From NCBI GenBank assembly GCA_016720425.1, contig JADKKQ010000008.1, positions 218,815 to 282,814 on the forward strand: a stretch of 64,000 bases of DNA, read 5' to 3'. This DNA is from Betaproteobacteria bacterium. Lineage in GTDB: Bacteria; Pseudomonadota; Gammaproteobacteria; Burkholderiales; Casimicrobiaceae. The first letter of the stretch is position 1. Every line of letters begins with the position of its first letter. The notes under the pieces were generated by a model. That model made no database searches. It was given only the letters and a program-made list of their open reading frames with translations, and was not told where the DNA came from. The position numbers were made by a program, and so were the translations under genes. Positions 17,019 through 25,397 of the stretch are shown here, piece after piece.

Positions 17019-19571
17019 TTACCCGGCGTCACTTCTACTCGTAATCCCCTCTAGCGCGGCGGTAATTGCTGATTTTGTCAACGCGCAGGTTGACGCGATC
17101 TCAGCAGCTGCTTTTGCAGCCGCGGAGCCTTGCAGATTCGACAAATGAGTCTTCATGCGGATGCTCGCTTGCGCAACGGCCGTTGCGCCGAGATTGACCG
17201 CAGTCCCGTCGATCTTGTGCAGCGCATCGCGAGCGGCTTGAGAGTCCATTGCGGCGAGCGCAGACCGAAGCTCAACTAGGGCGGCTTCGATATCTAAGAA
17301 CGATGCGGCTGCATACCGGCGCATGAAGTCGGCGTCGTTGTTGGCAATCTTCCGCAGTTCTTCGAAACGCACGGGATCCAAAAGTGCGCGCTCAACCAGA
17401 TCTCTCGCTTGCGCCTTCGGCGCCACATCCCGGCGCGCATTCGTGGAGACCAATTTTGGGTAATCGCGCTTTGTGGCGCGTCGTTCGATGCGCACAGGAC
17501 GGCCTGCCGTCAGTTTGGCGACACGTTCAAGTTCCGCCGCAGGAACTGGCTTCAATAGATGCCCGTCCGCTCCCGCCTGAATACTGTCGCGTCGCGCATC
17601 GGGAGATGCGTCTGCGGACACAATCAGAATGGGGAGTCGCTCAATCCCACCGGTTTCACCTGCCCGGAATAGCTTGACGGCATCCGGTCCGGTCATTTCT
17701 GGCATGTTGTAGTCGAGCAGGGCGACGTCAAACTGCCCAGACATCATCAAATCGTAAGCGATGTCTCCACGTTCAACAGCGCGAACTGAATGACCAGCTT
17801 CCTCTAGAATGCGAGTAATAAGTAACAAGTTACTTTGATTGTCGTCCGCAATCAGGATTCGTCGCCGAACAACGGATTCAGCGCGCGAAGTGGGTCGCGA
17901 TTCTATGAAAGGCGTCAGCCCTCTAATGGCCTGGTGCACCCTCTCGGCTTGTTCAGAGACCGGCAAAATGTCCAACGAACCAGCCTGCCAGAGTCGCGAC
18001 AGGTCTGCAGGTGTCGCCTCGGTCAGTGCGACCAGTAGCCACGGGCAACAGTTCGGGCGGCAGAGATGGCGCTCAGCGAACGCAATCGCGGCTGACGGCG
18101 ACATGACAAGTACCGCCGTAAGCGTTGAGCCTTGCGAGAAGTCTGCTTCAGATGCTGCTAGGGGCAAGACGAGGGAGGGATTTAGTCCATGTTCTCCGAG
18201 GCACTGCGAAATCTTCTTTGCTTCGAGGAGGTTCTCGCTTATCACATACACGTCGCGGTTGTCGGCGATCGGAGTCTCTTGGGAGCACTCGTGCTCCTGC
18301 GCGCACATTGGCAATTCAAACCAGAATGTCGAACCGCTACCCTCAATACTGGACACCCCTATGCGGCCACCCATTAAGGTCACAAGGTCGTGAGCGATAG
18401 ATGTGCCAAGTCCGGTTCCACCAAAGCGTCTTGTGGCAGATGCGTCCGCTTGCACGAAGCGCTCGAAGATGTGTTCTTGCTGGTCAAGTGGAATTCCGAC
18501 CCCAGTATCGACCACCTCAAATCGAATATTCGGACCGGACTTAGAAACCTGCAAACGCACGCCGCCGGAAAGTGTGAACTTAAGTGCGTTGTTTATTAGA
18601 TTGCCGACAACATGATCGAGGTGCGACTGATCGCCGACTACTAGGCCCGGAACCTCGTCATAAACTTTGACTTGCCACTCAAGGCCTTTCGCTTTCGCCG
18701 ACGGTGCAATCTGCACCTCAAGTTGGCGCAGATAAGCCCGCAGGTTGAACCGATGCCACGTGACGAGCTCAGCGCCAGCCTCCAGCTTGGACATCTGTAG
18801 GATCGCATCGACCGACGTCTTGAGCGCTTGGATCGCGCTCCCGAGTGTGTCAACAAGCTCGCGATCGGTTGTGGAAAGTGGGCGTCGTAAGAGTAGGTCA
18901 TGTACGGCGACGACACCCGTGAGAGGGGTCCGAAGTTCGTGGCTGACGTTTGCGACGAAGCGGCTCTTTGCGTTCGACAGCTGCTCAGCGGCATCCTTCT
19001 GTGCAGTAATTCTAGAGAGCAGTATCAGGACATAAATGGGAATGGTGCCCAAAAGTATCGCCAAGCCGATACCGATCTCGCGATGCTGTTGCCAAAACGG
19101 AGAGAACAGCAAGAGCAACGTGAAGCACACTCCTGAAAGCGAATAGCTCTGCAGAAGGTACCTTGGTCCGAACCGAAAACCATTGCCAACCGTGATCCAC
19201 AAATAGAGTCCGACCAGTGGGACCCCAATCTCACCGGCAAAGAACAGTCCTGCGGTAATGGGAATGATGTCTGCCGCAATCCCAAAGCTACGCATGAAGC
19301 CAGAGCGCGTGGGGTATCGGTGAAAGCGGTAAAGCATCCAAAGACCGGCACTGCCAGTAACGCAGCCACAGGCAAGCGCGACTCTGAGCTCCAATGAAAA
19401 TGACCCATCCGAGAGGCCTACTGCTGTTCCGTAAACTAGGACTATGGAGGTGACCAGAACACGGAGGAACGCCTGTTCGACATCGGCGTCCCGACCCTCG
19501 GCCTGCGAAAATCCCAGGACCGTCAGGATGCGCGCGAAAGGACGTTTGGCAGATTCGATTGTGGAGCGCAC
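17019..19571 (-). CDS. rpfC: RpfC-like hybrid sensor histidine kinase
   Basis: An intact 850-residue protein with RpfC layout. Five or six membrane helices fill residues 35-187, including WITVGNGFRFGPRYL, which closely resembles the RpfC sensor region that detects DSF. Then come HisKA with His211 in ANVSHELRTPLTG; an ATPase domain (about 310-422) with NLINNALKF, DTGVGI and GGTGLGTSIA; a region at about 430-560 that looks like a receiver without its Asp; a true receiver at about 570-690 with Asp620 in LLDYNMPEMTG; and a C-terminal HPt domain with His786 in HKIDGTAVNLGA. In known systems such a kinase passes phosphate to RpfG and its receiver also binds RpfF. It is convergent with the rpfF operon across the small orphan gene. 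Confidence 0.87.
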   Translation of the reverse strand: MRSTIESAKRPFARILTVLGFSQAEGRDADVEQAFLRVLVTSIVLVYGTAVGLSDGSFSLELRVALACGCVTGSAGLWMLYRFHRYPTRSGFMRSFGIAADIIPITAGLFFAGEIGVPLVGLYLWITVGNGFRFGPRYLLQSYSLSGVCFTLLLLFSPFWQQHREIGIGLAILLGTIPIYVLILLSRITAQKDAAEQLSNAKSRFVANVSHELRTPLTGVVAVHDLLLRRPLSTTDRELVDTLGSAIQALKTSVDAILQMSKLEAGAELVTWHRFNLRAYLRQLEVQIAPSAKAKGLEWQVKVYDEVPGLVVGDQSHLDHVVGNLINNALKFTLSGGVRLQVSKSGPNIRFEVVDTGVGIPLDQQEHIFERFVQADASATRRFGGTGLGTSIAHDLVTLMGGRIGVSSIEGSGSTFWFELPMCAQEHECSQETPIADNRDVYVISENLLEAKKISQCLGEHGLNPSLVLPLAASEADFSQGSTLTAVLVMSPSAAIAFAERHLCRPNCCPWLLVALTEATPADLSRLWQAGSLDILPVSEQAERVHQAIRGLTPFIESRPTSRAESVVRRRILIADDNQSNLLLITRILEEAGHSVRAVERGDIAYDLMMSGQFDVALLDYNMPEMTGPDAVKLFRAGETGGIERLPILIVSADASPDARRDSIQAGADGHLLKPVPAAELERVAKLTAGRPVRIERRATKRDYPKLVSTNARRDVAPKAQARDLVERALLDPVRFEELRKIANNDADFMRRYAAASFLDIEAALVELRSALAAMDSQAARDALHKIDGTAVNLGATAVAQASIRMKTHLSNLQGSAAAKAAAEIASTCALTKSAITAALEGITSRSDAG

Positions 19572-19950
19572 GGGGTTGTTCGGAGTTGACTACATTGTGA
19601 GCTAAGGCAGTGACGAGTGAGGATCACATCATGGCGAGAAAACGAAGGTGTGTGCAGATTCTGAATCGCTGAAATGGGCGGCCTCGGTATGTCAGCCGCT
19701 CGCTTCCCAAGTCAGGAGCGCATGTCGTCTAGAGCTCTCTGCTCTTCAGATCGGAGCGGGCAGGCGGACGAGTTTTTGTTCTCCGAAGTGATTGATGGGA
19801 ATGCGCGGACATACCTTTGGCAATTTCTGTGCGTAACGGGCAATCTCCGAGGTACCCCAGAGACGGTAAGCGCCGACATCTGCTATTCCATGCCAAGGGA
19901 CACGCGGTCTATCATCGCGCTAGTTCCTAGAGCTTGGTGCGTGTTTTTCT
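19572..19950. other. Intergenic region upstream of the rpfC-like gene and the hydrolase
   Basis: These 379 bases of lower-G+C DNA between two divergent genes should contain both promoters. No gene, hairpin or repeat that I can support is visible. Confidence 0.45.
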
Positions 19951-20863
19951 TATGTCCCAACAGGCAATTGACGTTAAGGCGATCGATGGAATGCTGTTGT
20001 CGGGAAGCATCTGGCGACCACCAAGTTGTAATGACCACCAAACGTCGCCCTCATCAACGCTGGCGCCGGCATCGACTCCCGCTACTACGAACGCTTCGCC
20101 TCCCTACCTTGCCGAGGGGGGATTCCTACCGCTGGTCTACGACTACCGCGGCATCGGCCGGTCCCGCCCCCAGTCTATGCGCGGATTCGAGGCTTCGGTA
20201 GAGGAATGGGGAAGCAAGGATTGTGCCGCCGTTCTGGATTGGCTCGCCGAGCGCTTTCCGGGCGCGCGGCGCATTGTGATCGGCCACAGCGTTGGCGGCT
20301 TTCTCACCGGGTTTGCGCGCAACGGCCACCTCATCGATCACATGGTCCTCGTGGGCGCGCATACCGGGTACTGGGGCGATTACGCACCGTACGCGCGCCC
20401 CTGGATGTACCTGTTGTGGCACGCTTTCATGCCCGCTGTTACACGTCTGGTCGGCTATTTTCCCGGGAGATGGCTGCATATGCTCGAAGATCTTCCGCGC
20501 GGAGTGGCGTTGGAGTGGGCCGCGCGGCGCAAGCCCGATTTCTGGTGGAACGCACGGGGGGCCGACGGGCAGCCCGATGTCGCCCGGATCGATGAGGTTC
20601 TCGGGCGCTTTCGCTCCATCCACGCCTCGGTGCTGGCATTGCGCTTCGAAGACGATCCGTTCGCCACCGTGGCGGCGACGGAGCGCGTGCTGGGGCTTTA
20701 TTCGGGCTGCACGGCCGAGCAGCGGCTGGTGACTCGCGCCGATGCCGGCGGGCAGAAGATCAGGCACTTCGGATTTTTCGCAGCCGATTCCGGGACACGC
20801 TGTGGCCCGAGTGCTGCGCTGGCTGCAGGCGCAGGGAAGGACAGCCGAGACGCGTGCGGCTAG
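19951..20863 (+). CDS. Alpha/beta hydrolase (COG4757-like), frameshifted
   Basis: From ATG 19951 the product starts MSQQAIDVKAIDGMLLSGSI. After frame changes near 20035 and 20098 it reads VALINAGAGIDSRYYERFA, then YLAEGGFLPLVYDYRGIGRS and the nucleophile elbow IGHSVGGFLTG. Later parts (HMVLVGAHTGYWGDYAPYAR, DFWWNARGADG) fit the predicted-hydrolase family COG4757. It has a plausible Ser nucleophile, but the substrate is unknown. Another indel near 20775 disturbs the C-terminus (expected GFFRSRFRDTLWP). The first 90 bases have the lower G+C of the block, the rest the chromosomal value. It lies between the rpfC-like and rpfG-like genes and converges on the latter, the stops overlapping in CTAG. 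Confidence 0.72.
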
Positions 20864-21969
20864 TCGGCGAGCTGGGCGCGTATCGCCTCGATCCGTGTAG
20901 GGTCGGAGAGGAAGGCATCGACGCACAGGCGGTCGAAGTGCTTGCCGCGCTGGCTCTTCAGGTATTCGACCGCCTCCTGAATGGACCACGGGCGCTTGCA
21001 AGGGTCGTTCGCTGACGAGGGCGTCGAAGACGTCGGCGACGGCGACGACACGGGCGACCACGGGAATGTCCTCGCCGTGGAGGCCGTTGGGATAGCCGGT
21101 GCCGTCGTATTTCTCGTGGTGGCCGAGGGCGATGATCGCCCCCATGCTGAGGTACTTGGACGGGCTGCCTTTCAGGATGTCGTAGCCGATGCGCGGATGT
21201 CCGCGCATGATCTCGGTCTCCGCCGGGCTGAGCGGCCCCTCCTTCAGCAGGATCGAATCGGGGATCCCGATCTTGCCGATGTCGTGCATGGGCGCGGCAA
21301 CCTCGAGGACGTGCACGGTCTCGGCGCCGAGACCCAGGTTGTAGCCGACCAGCGCCGAATACCGGGCCATGCGGGTGAGGTGGTTGCCGGTGGTTTCGTC
21401 GCGGTACTCGCCTGCCTTCGCCAGCTTCGACAGGTCTCCAGCTCGCGCTCGTGGATCTCGGCGACCGACTTGTCGACCTGGTACTGCAGCACGCGCGCCT
21501 GGTCGGACAGCACGATCTTGTGCCGACGCAGCTCCAGCAGATTGGCACAGCGGGCGCGCGTTTCGTGCTCGTCGAGCGGCTTGATCAGGAAGTCGGTGGC
21601 GCCGGCCTCCAGCGCGTCGTAGCGGATGCGCCGCTCGTCGACGACGGTGATGACCACGATGGGCACGTCGACGCAATGGGGCAGGGCGCGCAACCGGCGG
21701 ACGAGCTCGATGCCGTCGAACTCCGGCAGCTTGTAATCGGTGAGGATCATGTCGACGCGGTTGGTGCGCGCGTACTCGAGCGCCCGGGCGGGCGTCTCGA
21801 AGAGCTCCAGGTTCAGCTTGGAGTCGACTTGACGGACGATCTCGGCGAGCAGCAGGCGGCTGCTGAAGAGGTCGTCGATGATCAGCACCGTATTGCGCTG
21901 GGCCCGCGCCAGGGCGAGTTCGGAGATGACGCCGCTGCTGGCGGTGGCACGGGGCAGCGCGACCGACAT
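20860..21969 (-). CDS. rpfG: RpfG-like response regulator with HD-GYP domain (two frameshifts)
   Basis: ATG 21969 follows a GGAGAG ribosome site. Residues about 25-150 form a receiver (LIIDDLFSSRLLL; Asp in ILTDYKLPEFDG; Lys in FLIKPLDEHE). After a linker the HD-GYP domain has every catalytic element: AAPMHDIGKIGIPDSILLK, a downstream GHPRIGYDIL, and GHHEKYDGTGYPNGLHGEDI followed by ADVFDALVS. HD-GYP proteins hydrolyse cyclic-di-GMP, and RpfG is the partner of RpfC. Two one-base breaks (near 21437, ELET to LSKLAKAGEYRDETTGNH, and near 21000, SERP to KRPWS) interrupt an otherwise full-length protein of about 370 residues. Unlike rpfF and rpfC, it has the G+C content of the chromosome. Confidence 0.83.
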
Positions 21970-22149
21970 CGAACTCTCCTCGGGGTGCGGGCCATGGAAG
22001 CCACGGCCGGTCGAGGTGCTAAAGCAAGATCGGTGCCGACACTGCGCCAGCTTCTGTCTGCCGCCCCGCGACGACGGGACGATAGCGCTCGCTGGGCGAG
22101 GCCGGCCGGGACGACGAACCCCGGGCCGTCTCGGCGCGGCAAGGCCCCA

Positions 22150-22187
22150 AAACACAAAAGGCCGGCTCGGAATCCCCGAGCCGGCCC
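22150..22187 (-). terminator. Rho-independent terminator after tRNA-Pro
   Basis: On the minus strand GCCGGCTCGG pairs with CCGAGCCGGC around a five-base loop, followed by CTTTTGTGTTTT. It starts ten bases past the tRNA CCA end and probably ends the pheST-ihfA-merR-tRNA transcript. Confidence 0.85.
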
Positions 22188-22195
22188 CTATCTTG

Positions 22196-22272
22196 TGGTC
22201 GGGGCGAGAAGATTCGAACTTCCGACCCCCTGCACCCCATGCAGGTGCGCTACCAGGCTGCGCTACGCCCCG
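22196..22272 (-). tRNA. tRNA-Pro (anticodon GGG)
   Basis: A 77-base cloverleaf on the minus strand with acceptor CGGGGCG/CGCCCCG, D-arm GCGC...GCGC, anticodon stem CCTGC/GCAGG with loop ATGGGGT (anticodon GGG), T-loop TTCGAAT, discriminator A and an encoded CCA. It lies 25 bases downstream of the merR-type gene on the same strand, so it may be co-transcribed. Confidence 0.96.
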
Positions 22273-22297
22273 ACGAAAACGCGAAATTATACCGGGA

Positions 22298-22717
22298 TTA
22301 GTCCTCGGGGCCTAGAAGGTGCCGTATTTCCTCCAGCTCCTGCCGCAATTCGGCAGTGCTGATCGAGCCGTCGCCTGGGGTGGCCGCGGCATGCACGGCG
22401 GGGGCGGCGGGCTCCTTGGCCTGGGTCGCGTGCGCCGTCTCGCCCTCGTTCTCGAGCCGATGCCGCGCACCGTTGATCGTGAAGCCCTGCTCGTACAGCA
22501 GGTCGCGGATGCGGCGGATCAGCAGCACCTCATGGTGCTGGTAGTAGCGCCGGTTGCCGCGGCGCTTCACCGGCTTCAGCTGGGCGAATTCCTGCTCCCA
22601 GTAACGCAACACATGGGGTTTGACCGCGCACAGGTCACTGACCTCGCCAATGGTGAAATACCGCTTGGCGGGGATCGGCGGCAGCTCGACGGGGCTAGCT
22701 CGGCTGTGTTCCGGCAT
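22298..22717 (-). CDS. MerR family transcriptional regulator
   Basis: A 139-residue protein with an N-terminal MerR winged helix: YFTIGEVSDLCAVKPHVLRY, WEQEFAQLKPVKRRGNRRYY and HHEVLLIRRIRDLLYEQGFT. The C-terminal part is a variable Ala/Pro-rich segment ending in a short helix, without metal-binding cysteines. This is the uncharacterised MerR-like gene that usually follows ihfA and pheT in beta- and gammaproteobacteria. It overlaps the end of ihfA by 23 bases and is expected to share that operon. Its targets are unknown. Confidence 0.9.
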   Translation of the reverse strand: MPEHSRASPVELPPIPAKRYFTIGEVSDLCAVKPHVLRYWEQEFAQLKPVKRRGNRRYYQHHEVLLIRRIRDLLYEQGFTINGARHRLENEGETAHATQAKEPAAPAVHAAATPGDGSISTAELRQELEEIRHLLGPED

Positions 22718-23003
22718 GGTTCGCGGCTTCGACCATCGCCTTCAGTTTCTGACTGGCGTGAAAGGTGACGACGCGCCGGGCAGTGATCGGTATTTCTTCC
22801 CCGGTCTTGGGATTGCGTCCGGGACGCTGTGGCTTCTCGCGCAGCTGGAAGTTGCCGAAGCCCGAGAGCTTCACGCTGTCGCCGCGCTCGAGCGCCATTC
22901 GGATTTCCTCGAAGAAGTGCTCGACCATGTCTTTGGCTTCGCGCTTGTTGAGGCCCAGCTGCTCGAAGAGGAGGTCGGCAAGTTCGGCTTTGGTGAGCGT
23001 CAT
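22695..23003 (-). CDS. ihfA: Integration host factor subunit alpha
   Basis: A 102-residue DNA-bending protein of the HU/IHF family: MTLTKAELADLLFEQLGLNK, KLSGFGNFQLREKPQRPGRN (the beta-arm with the intercalating Pro in RPGRNPKTGEEIPI) and ARRVVTFHASQKLK. The position directly downstream of pheT and its sequence identify IhfA rather than IhfB or HU. IHF bends DNA at sigma-54 promoters, among others, and so could assist PilR-type activators. It lies ten bases past pheT. Confidence 0.95.
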   Translation of the reverse strand: MTLTKAELADLLFEQLGLNKREAKDMVEHFFEEIRMALERGDSVKLSGFGNFQLREKPQRPGRNPKTGEEIPITARRVVTFHASQKLKAMVEAANHAGTQPS

Positions 23004-23012
23004 CGGGGATTC

Positions 23013-25385
23013 CTATTGGCGGAGCGAGCCACCGAACTGCTCGACGACGATGCGCAGCAACTGCGCCATCGCGGCGTCGATCTCGGGGTCCGTCAAAGTA
23101 CGTTCAGTATCCTGCATAAGCACCAGAATCGCAAGGCTTTTCATGCCCGGTGAAAGCCCCGTGCCGCGATACACGTCGAACAGCCGGACCGCTTCCACGC
23201 TGGCCACGCGCGCCGCAGCCAGCGCATCGACGACGGCCTGGGCGGCGATGCCTTCGTCGACGACCACCGCGAGGTCGCGGCGAACGACCGGCAGGCGCGA
23301 GACCGGCTGCGCCGTCGGGAGCGGGATGGCGGTCAGCGGCTCGAGGTCGAGTTCGAACAGCACCGGCGCGTGCGGCAACTCGAACTGCTTGACCAGGCGC
23401 GGATGCAGTTCGCCGATCCAGCCGATCGCCTGCTTCGCCACGCTGACCGTCGCGGCACGACCGGGGTGCAGCGCCGGGTGCTCGCCGGCCGCGGTGCGCA
23501 GCGTCAGCGGCGCGACCAGCGCCTCGAGATCGGCCTTGACGTCGAAGAAGTCGACATTGCGCGCCGGCTGGCCCCATTGTTCCGCGTGCGCGTCGCCGTA
23601 TGCGAGACCGCCGATGCGCAGCGGCTGATCGTGGCCGGGCGCGGTGCGCAGGAAACAGCGCCCGACTTCGAAGACGCGGACCCGCTCGGCACGACGGGCG
23701 AGGTTGGTCCGCAGCACTTCGATCAGCCCGCCCGCCAGCGTCGTGCGCATCACGTCGAGGTGGCTGGCGATCGGATTCAACACCCTGAGCGGCGCTGCCG
23801 CGTCCGGGCGGGCGGGGAACAGCGCCGCCTCGACGGCCGACCCGACGAAGCTGAAGGTGATGACCTCCTGCCAGTCCCGCGCCACCAGCACGCGCTTCAG
23901 TGCACTGGCGGTCCGCAGGCGCTCCGGGGCGGGCAGCATGTCCTGCACGTGCACCGCGGGAACCGCGGGAATCGCGTCGTAGCCGTGCAGGCGCGCCACT
24001 TCCTCGACGAAATCCTCCTCGATGGCGAGATCGAAGCGGTAGGACGGTGGGGTCACCATGAGATCGTCGCCGGTCGGCTCGTGGCGGAGCTGCAGCCGGT
24101 CGAACAGCGACGCGATCGCGGCCCGGGGCAGGTCGACGCCCAGCAGGCTGGCGACGCGGGCCGGGCGCACGCGCACGGGAGCGCGCCCGGGCAGGCGCGC
24201 GCAGGCATCATCGATGGGCCCGGCCCGGCCACCGCAACTGGCGAGGATCAGCTCGGTGGCCCGCTCCAGCGCCCGCACGCAGCCGGCGAAGTCGACGCCG
24301 CGCTCGAACCGATGGCCGGCGTCGCTGACGAAACCGAGGCGCCGCGACTTGCCCTGGATCACCGCCGGATTCCAGAACGCCGCTTCGAGGAAGACCGTGG
24401 TCGTCGCGGCGCCGATGCCCGAGTGCTCGCCGCCCATGATGCCGGCGAGACCGAGCGGCTTCATCTCGTCGCAGACCAGCAGCAGGTCGCGCTCGAGCTT
24501 CAGCACCTGGCCGTTGAGCAGCACCAGTTCTTCGTTCTCGGCGGCGAAGCGCACGACGATGTCGCCGTCGAGCAGGCGGTCGTCGTAGGCGTGCAGCGGC
24601 TGCCCGAGCTCCAGCATCACGTAGTTGGTGATGTCGACCACGGCGGAGATCGACCGGATGCCGCTACGCAGCAGGCGCTCCTTCATCCAGTCCGGTGTCG
24701 GTGCCGACGGGTCGATGCCCTCGATCGTCCGGCTGGTGAAGCGCGGGCAGCCGTCGGCGTCCTCGATGCGGACGCCGCGCCGTGCGCTGCCGGTGACCGC
24801 GACCGCGTTGGCGGGGGGCGCCACCAGCGGCGCGCCGGTGATCGCCGCCACCTCGCGCGCAAGCCCCAGCAGCGACAGGCAGTCCGCCCGGTTGGGCGTG
24901 AGCTTCAGGGTGATCAGCGTGTCGTCGAGCCGCAGCTGCGCACGGAGGTCGGCGCCGACGACCGCGTCGTCGGGCAGGCGCAGCAGGCCCGACGCATCGT
25001 CGTCGATGCCGAGTTCCCTGGCCGAGCAGAGCATGCCGTGCGACACCACGCCGCGCACCGCCGCCTCGCGGATCGCGAGTCCGCCGGGCAGTGCGGCACC
25101 GACGAGCGCGCAGGGGACCTTCATGCCCGCCGCGGCGTTGGGTGCCCCGCAGACGATCTGCAGTGCCGCGCCCGTGCCCGCGTCGACGGTGCACACGCGC
25201 AGGCGGTCGGCGCCGGGGTGCGCGGCAACCGCGTCGATGCGGGCGACGACCACCCCGGAAAACGGCGGCGCCGCGGGTGCGGCGTCTTCGACCTCGAGGC
25301 CGGCCATCGTCAGCTTGTCGCACAGCGCCGCGGAATCCAGCGGCGGATTCACCATCGTGCGCAGCCAGTGTTCGGAGAATTTCAT
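23013..25385 (-). CDS. pheT: Phenylalanine--tRNA ligase beta subunit
   Basis: A 790-residue subunit of normal length. In order: an EMAP/tRNA-binding-like domain (about 40-150) after MKFSEHWLRTMVNPP; B3/B4 editing domain (about 210-400, with VVDITNYVMLELGQPLHAYD); B5 domain (about 405-480); a catalytic-like core (HVQDMLPAPERLR onward); and a C-terminal ferredoxin-like anticodon-binding domain (SRLPVVRRDLAVVVDE to the end). It forms the alpha2-beta2 PheRS with pheS, 12 bases upstream, and removes mischarged Tyr. The order pheS-pheT-ihfA-merR is the standard one. Confidence 0.96.
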   Translation of the reverse strand: MKFSEHWLRTMVNPPLDSAALCDKLTMAGLEVEDAAPAAPPFSGVVVARIDAVAAHPGADRLRVCTVDAGTGAALQIVCGAPNAAAGMKVPCALVGAALPGGLAIREAAVRGVVSHGMLCSARELGIDDDASGLLRLPDDAVVGADLRAQLRLDDTLITLKLTPNRADCLSLLGLAREVAAITGAPLVAPPANAVAVTGSARRGVRIEDADGCPRFTSRTIEGIDPSAPTPDWMKERLLRSGIRSISAVVDITNYVMLELGQPLHAYDDRLLDGDIVVRFAAENEELVLLNGQVLKLERDLLLVCDEMKPLGLAGIMGGEHSGIGAATTTVFLEAAFWNPAVIQGKSRRLGFVSDAGHRFERGVDFAGCVRALERATELILASCGGRAGPIDDACARLPGRAPVRVRPARVASLLGVDLPRAAIASLFDRLQLRHEPTGDDLMVTPPSYRFDLAIEEDFVEEVARLHGYDAIPAVPAVHVQDMLPAPERLRTASALKRVLVARDWQEVITFSFVGSAVEAALFPARPDAAAPLRVLNPIASHLDVMRTTLAGGLIEVLRTNLARRAERVRVFEVGRCFLRTAPGHDQPLRIGGLAYGDAHAEQWGQPARNVDFFDVKADLEALVAPLTLRTAAGEHPALHPGRAATVSVAKQAIGWIGELHPRLVKQFELPHAPVLFELDLEPLTAIPLPTAQPVSRLPVVRRDLAVVVDEGIAAQAVVDALAAARVASVEAVRLFDVYRGTGLSPGMKSLAILVLMQDTERTLTDPEIDAAMAQLLRIVVEQFGGSLRQ

Positions 25386-25397
25386 GGCGGCCGGACC

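Larger units (their letters stand above)
13310..20040. other. Lower-G+C genomic block carrying a DSF-type signalling cassette
   Basis: By eye the DNA falls from about two-thirds to about half G+C inside bpt (around 13310) and returns to normal inside the alpha/beta hydrolase (around 20040). Inside lie rpfF, a ketoacyl synthase, an acyl carrier protein, a 79-codon orphan and an rpfC-like kinase, all intact. No integrase, transposase, tRNA junction or flanking direct repeat is visible. Both borders fall inside coding genes whose sequence continues across them, which suits entry by homologous recombination from a relative with a different base composition better than site-specific integration. 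Confidence 0.65.

Noticed and set aside
19735..19760. Resemblance to a sequencing-adapter motif (GCTCTTCAGATCGGAGC)
   Set aside because: Only a partial match, with no break in composition around it; chance similarity is sufficient.
13310..20040. Classical integrative element (integrase, att repeats, tRNA target)
   Set aside because: No integrase or transposase fragment, no flanking direct repeats and no adjoining tRNA are visible, so it is reported only as a composition-defined block.
19674..20201. 175-codon frame upstream of the hydrolase
   Set aside because: It contains part of the hydrolase coding sequence in the wrong frame, and its N-terminal part resembles nothing.
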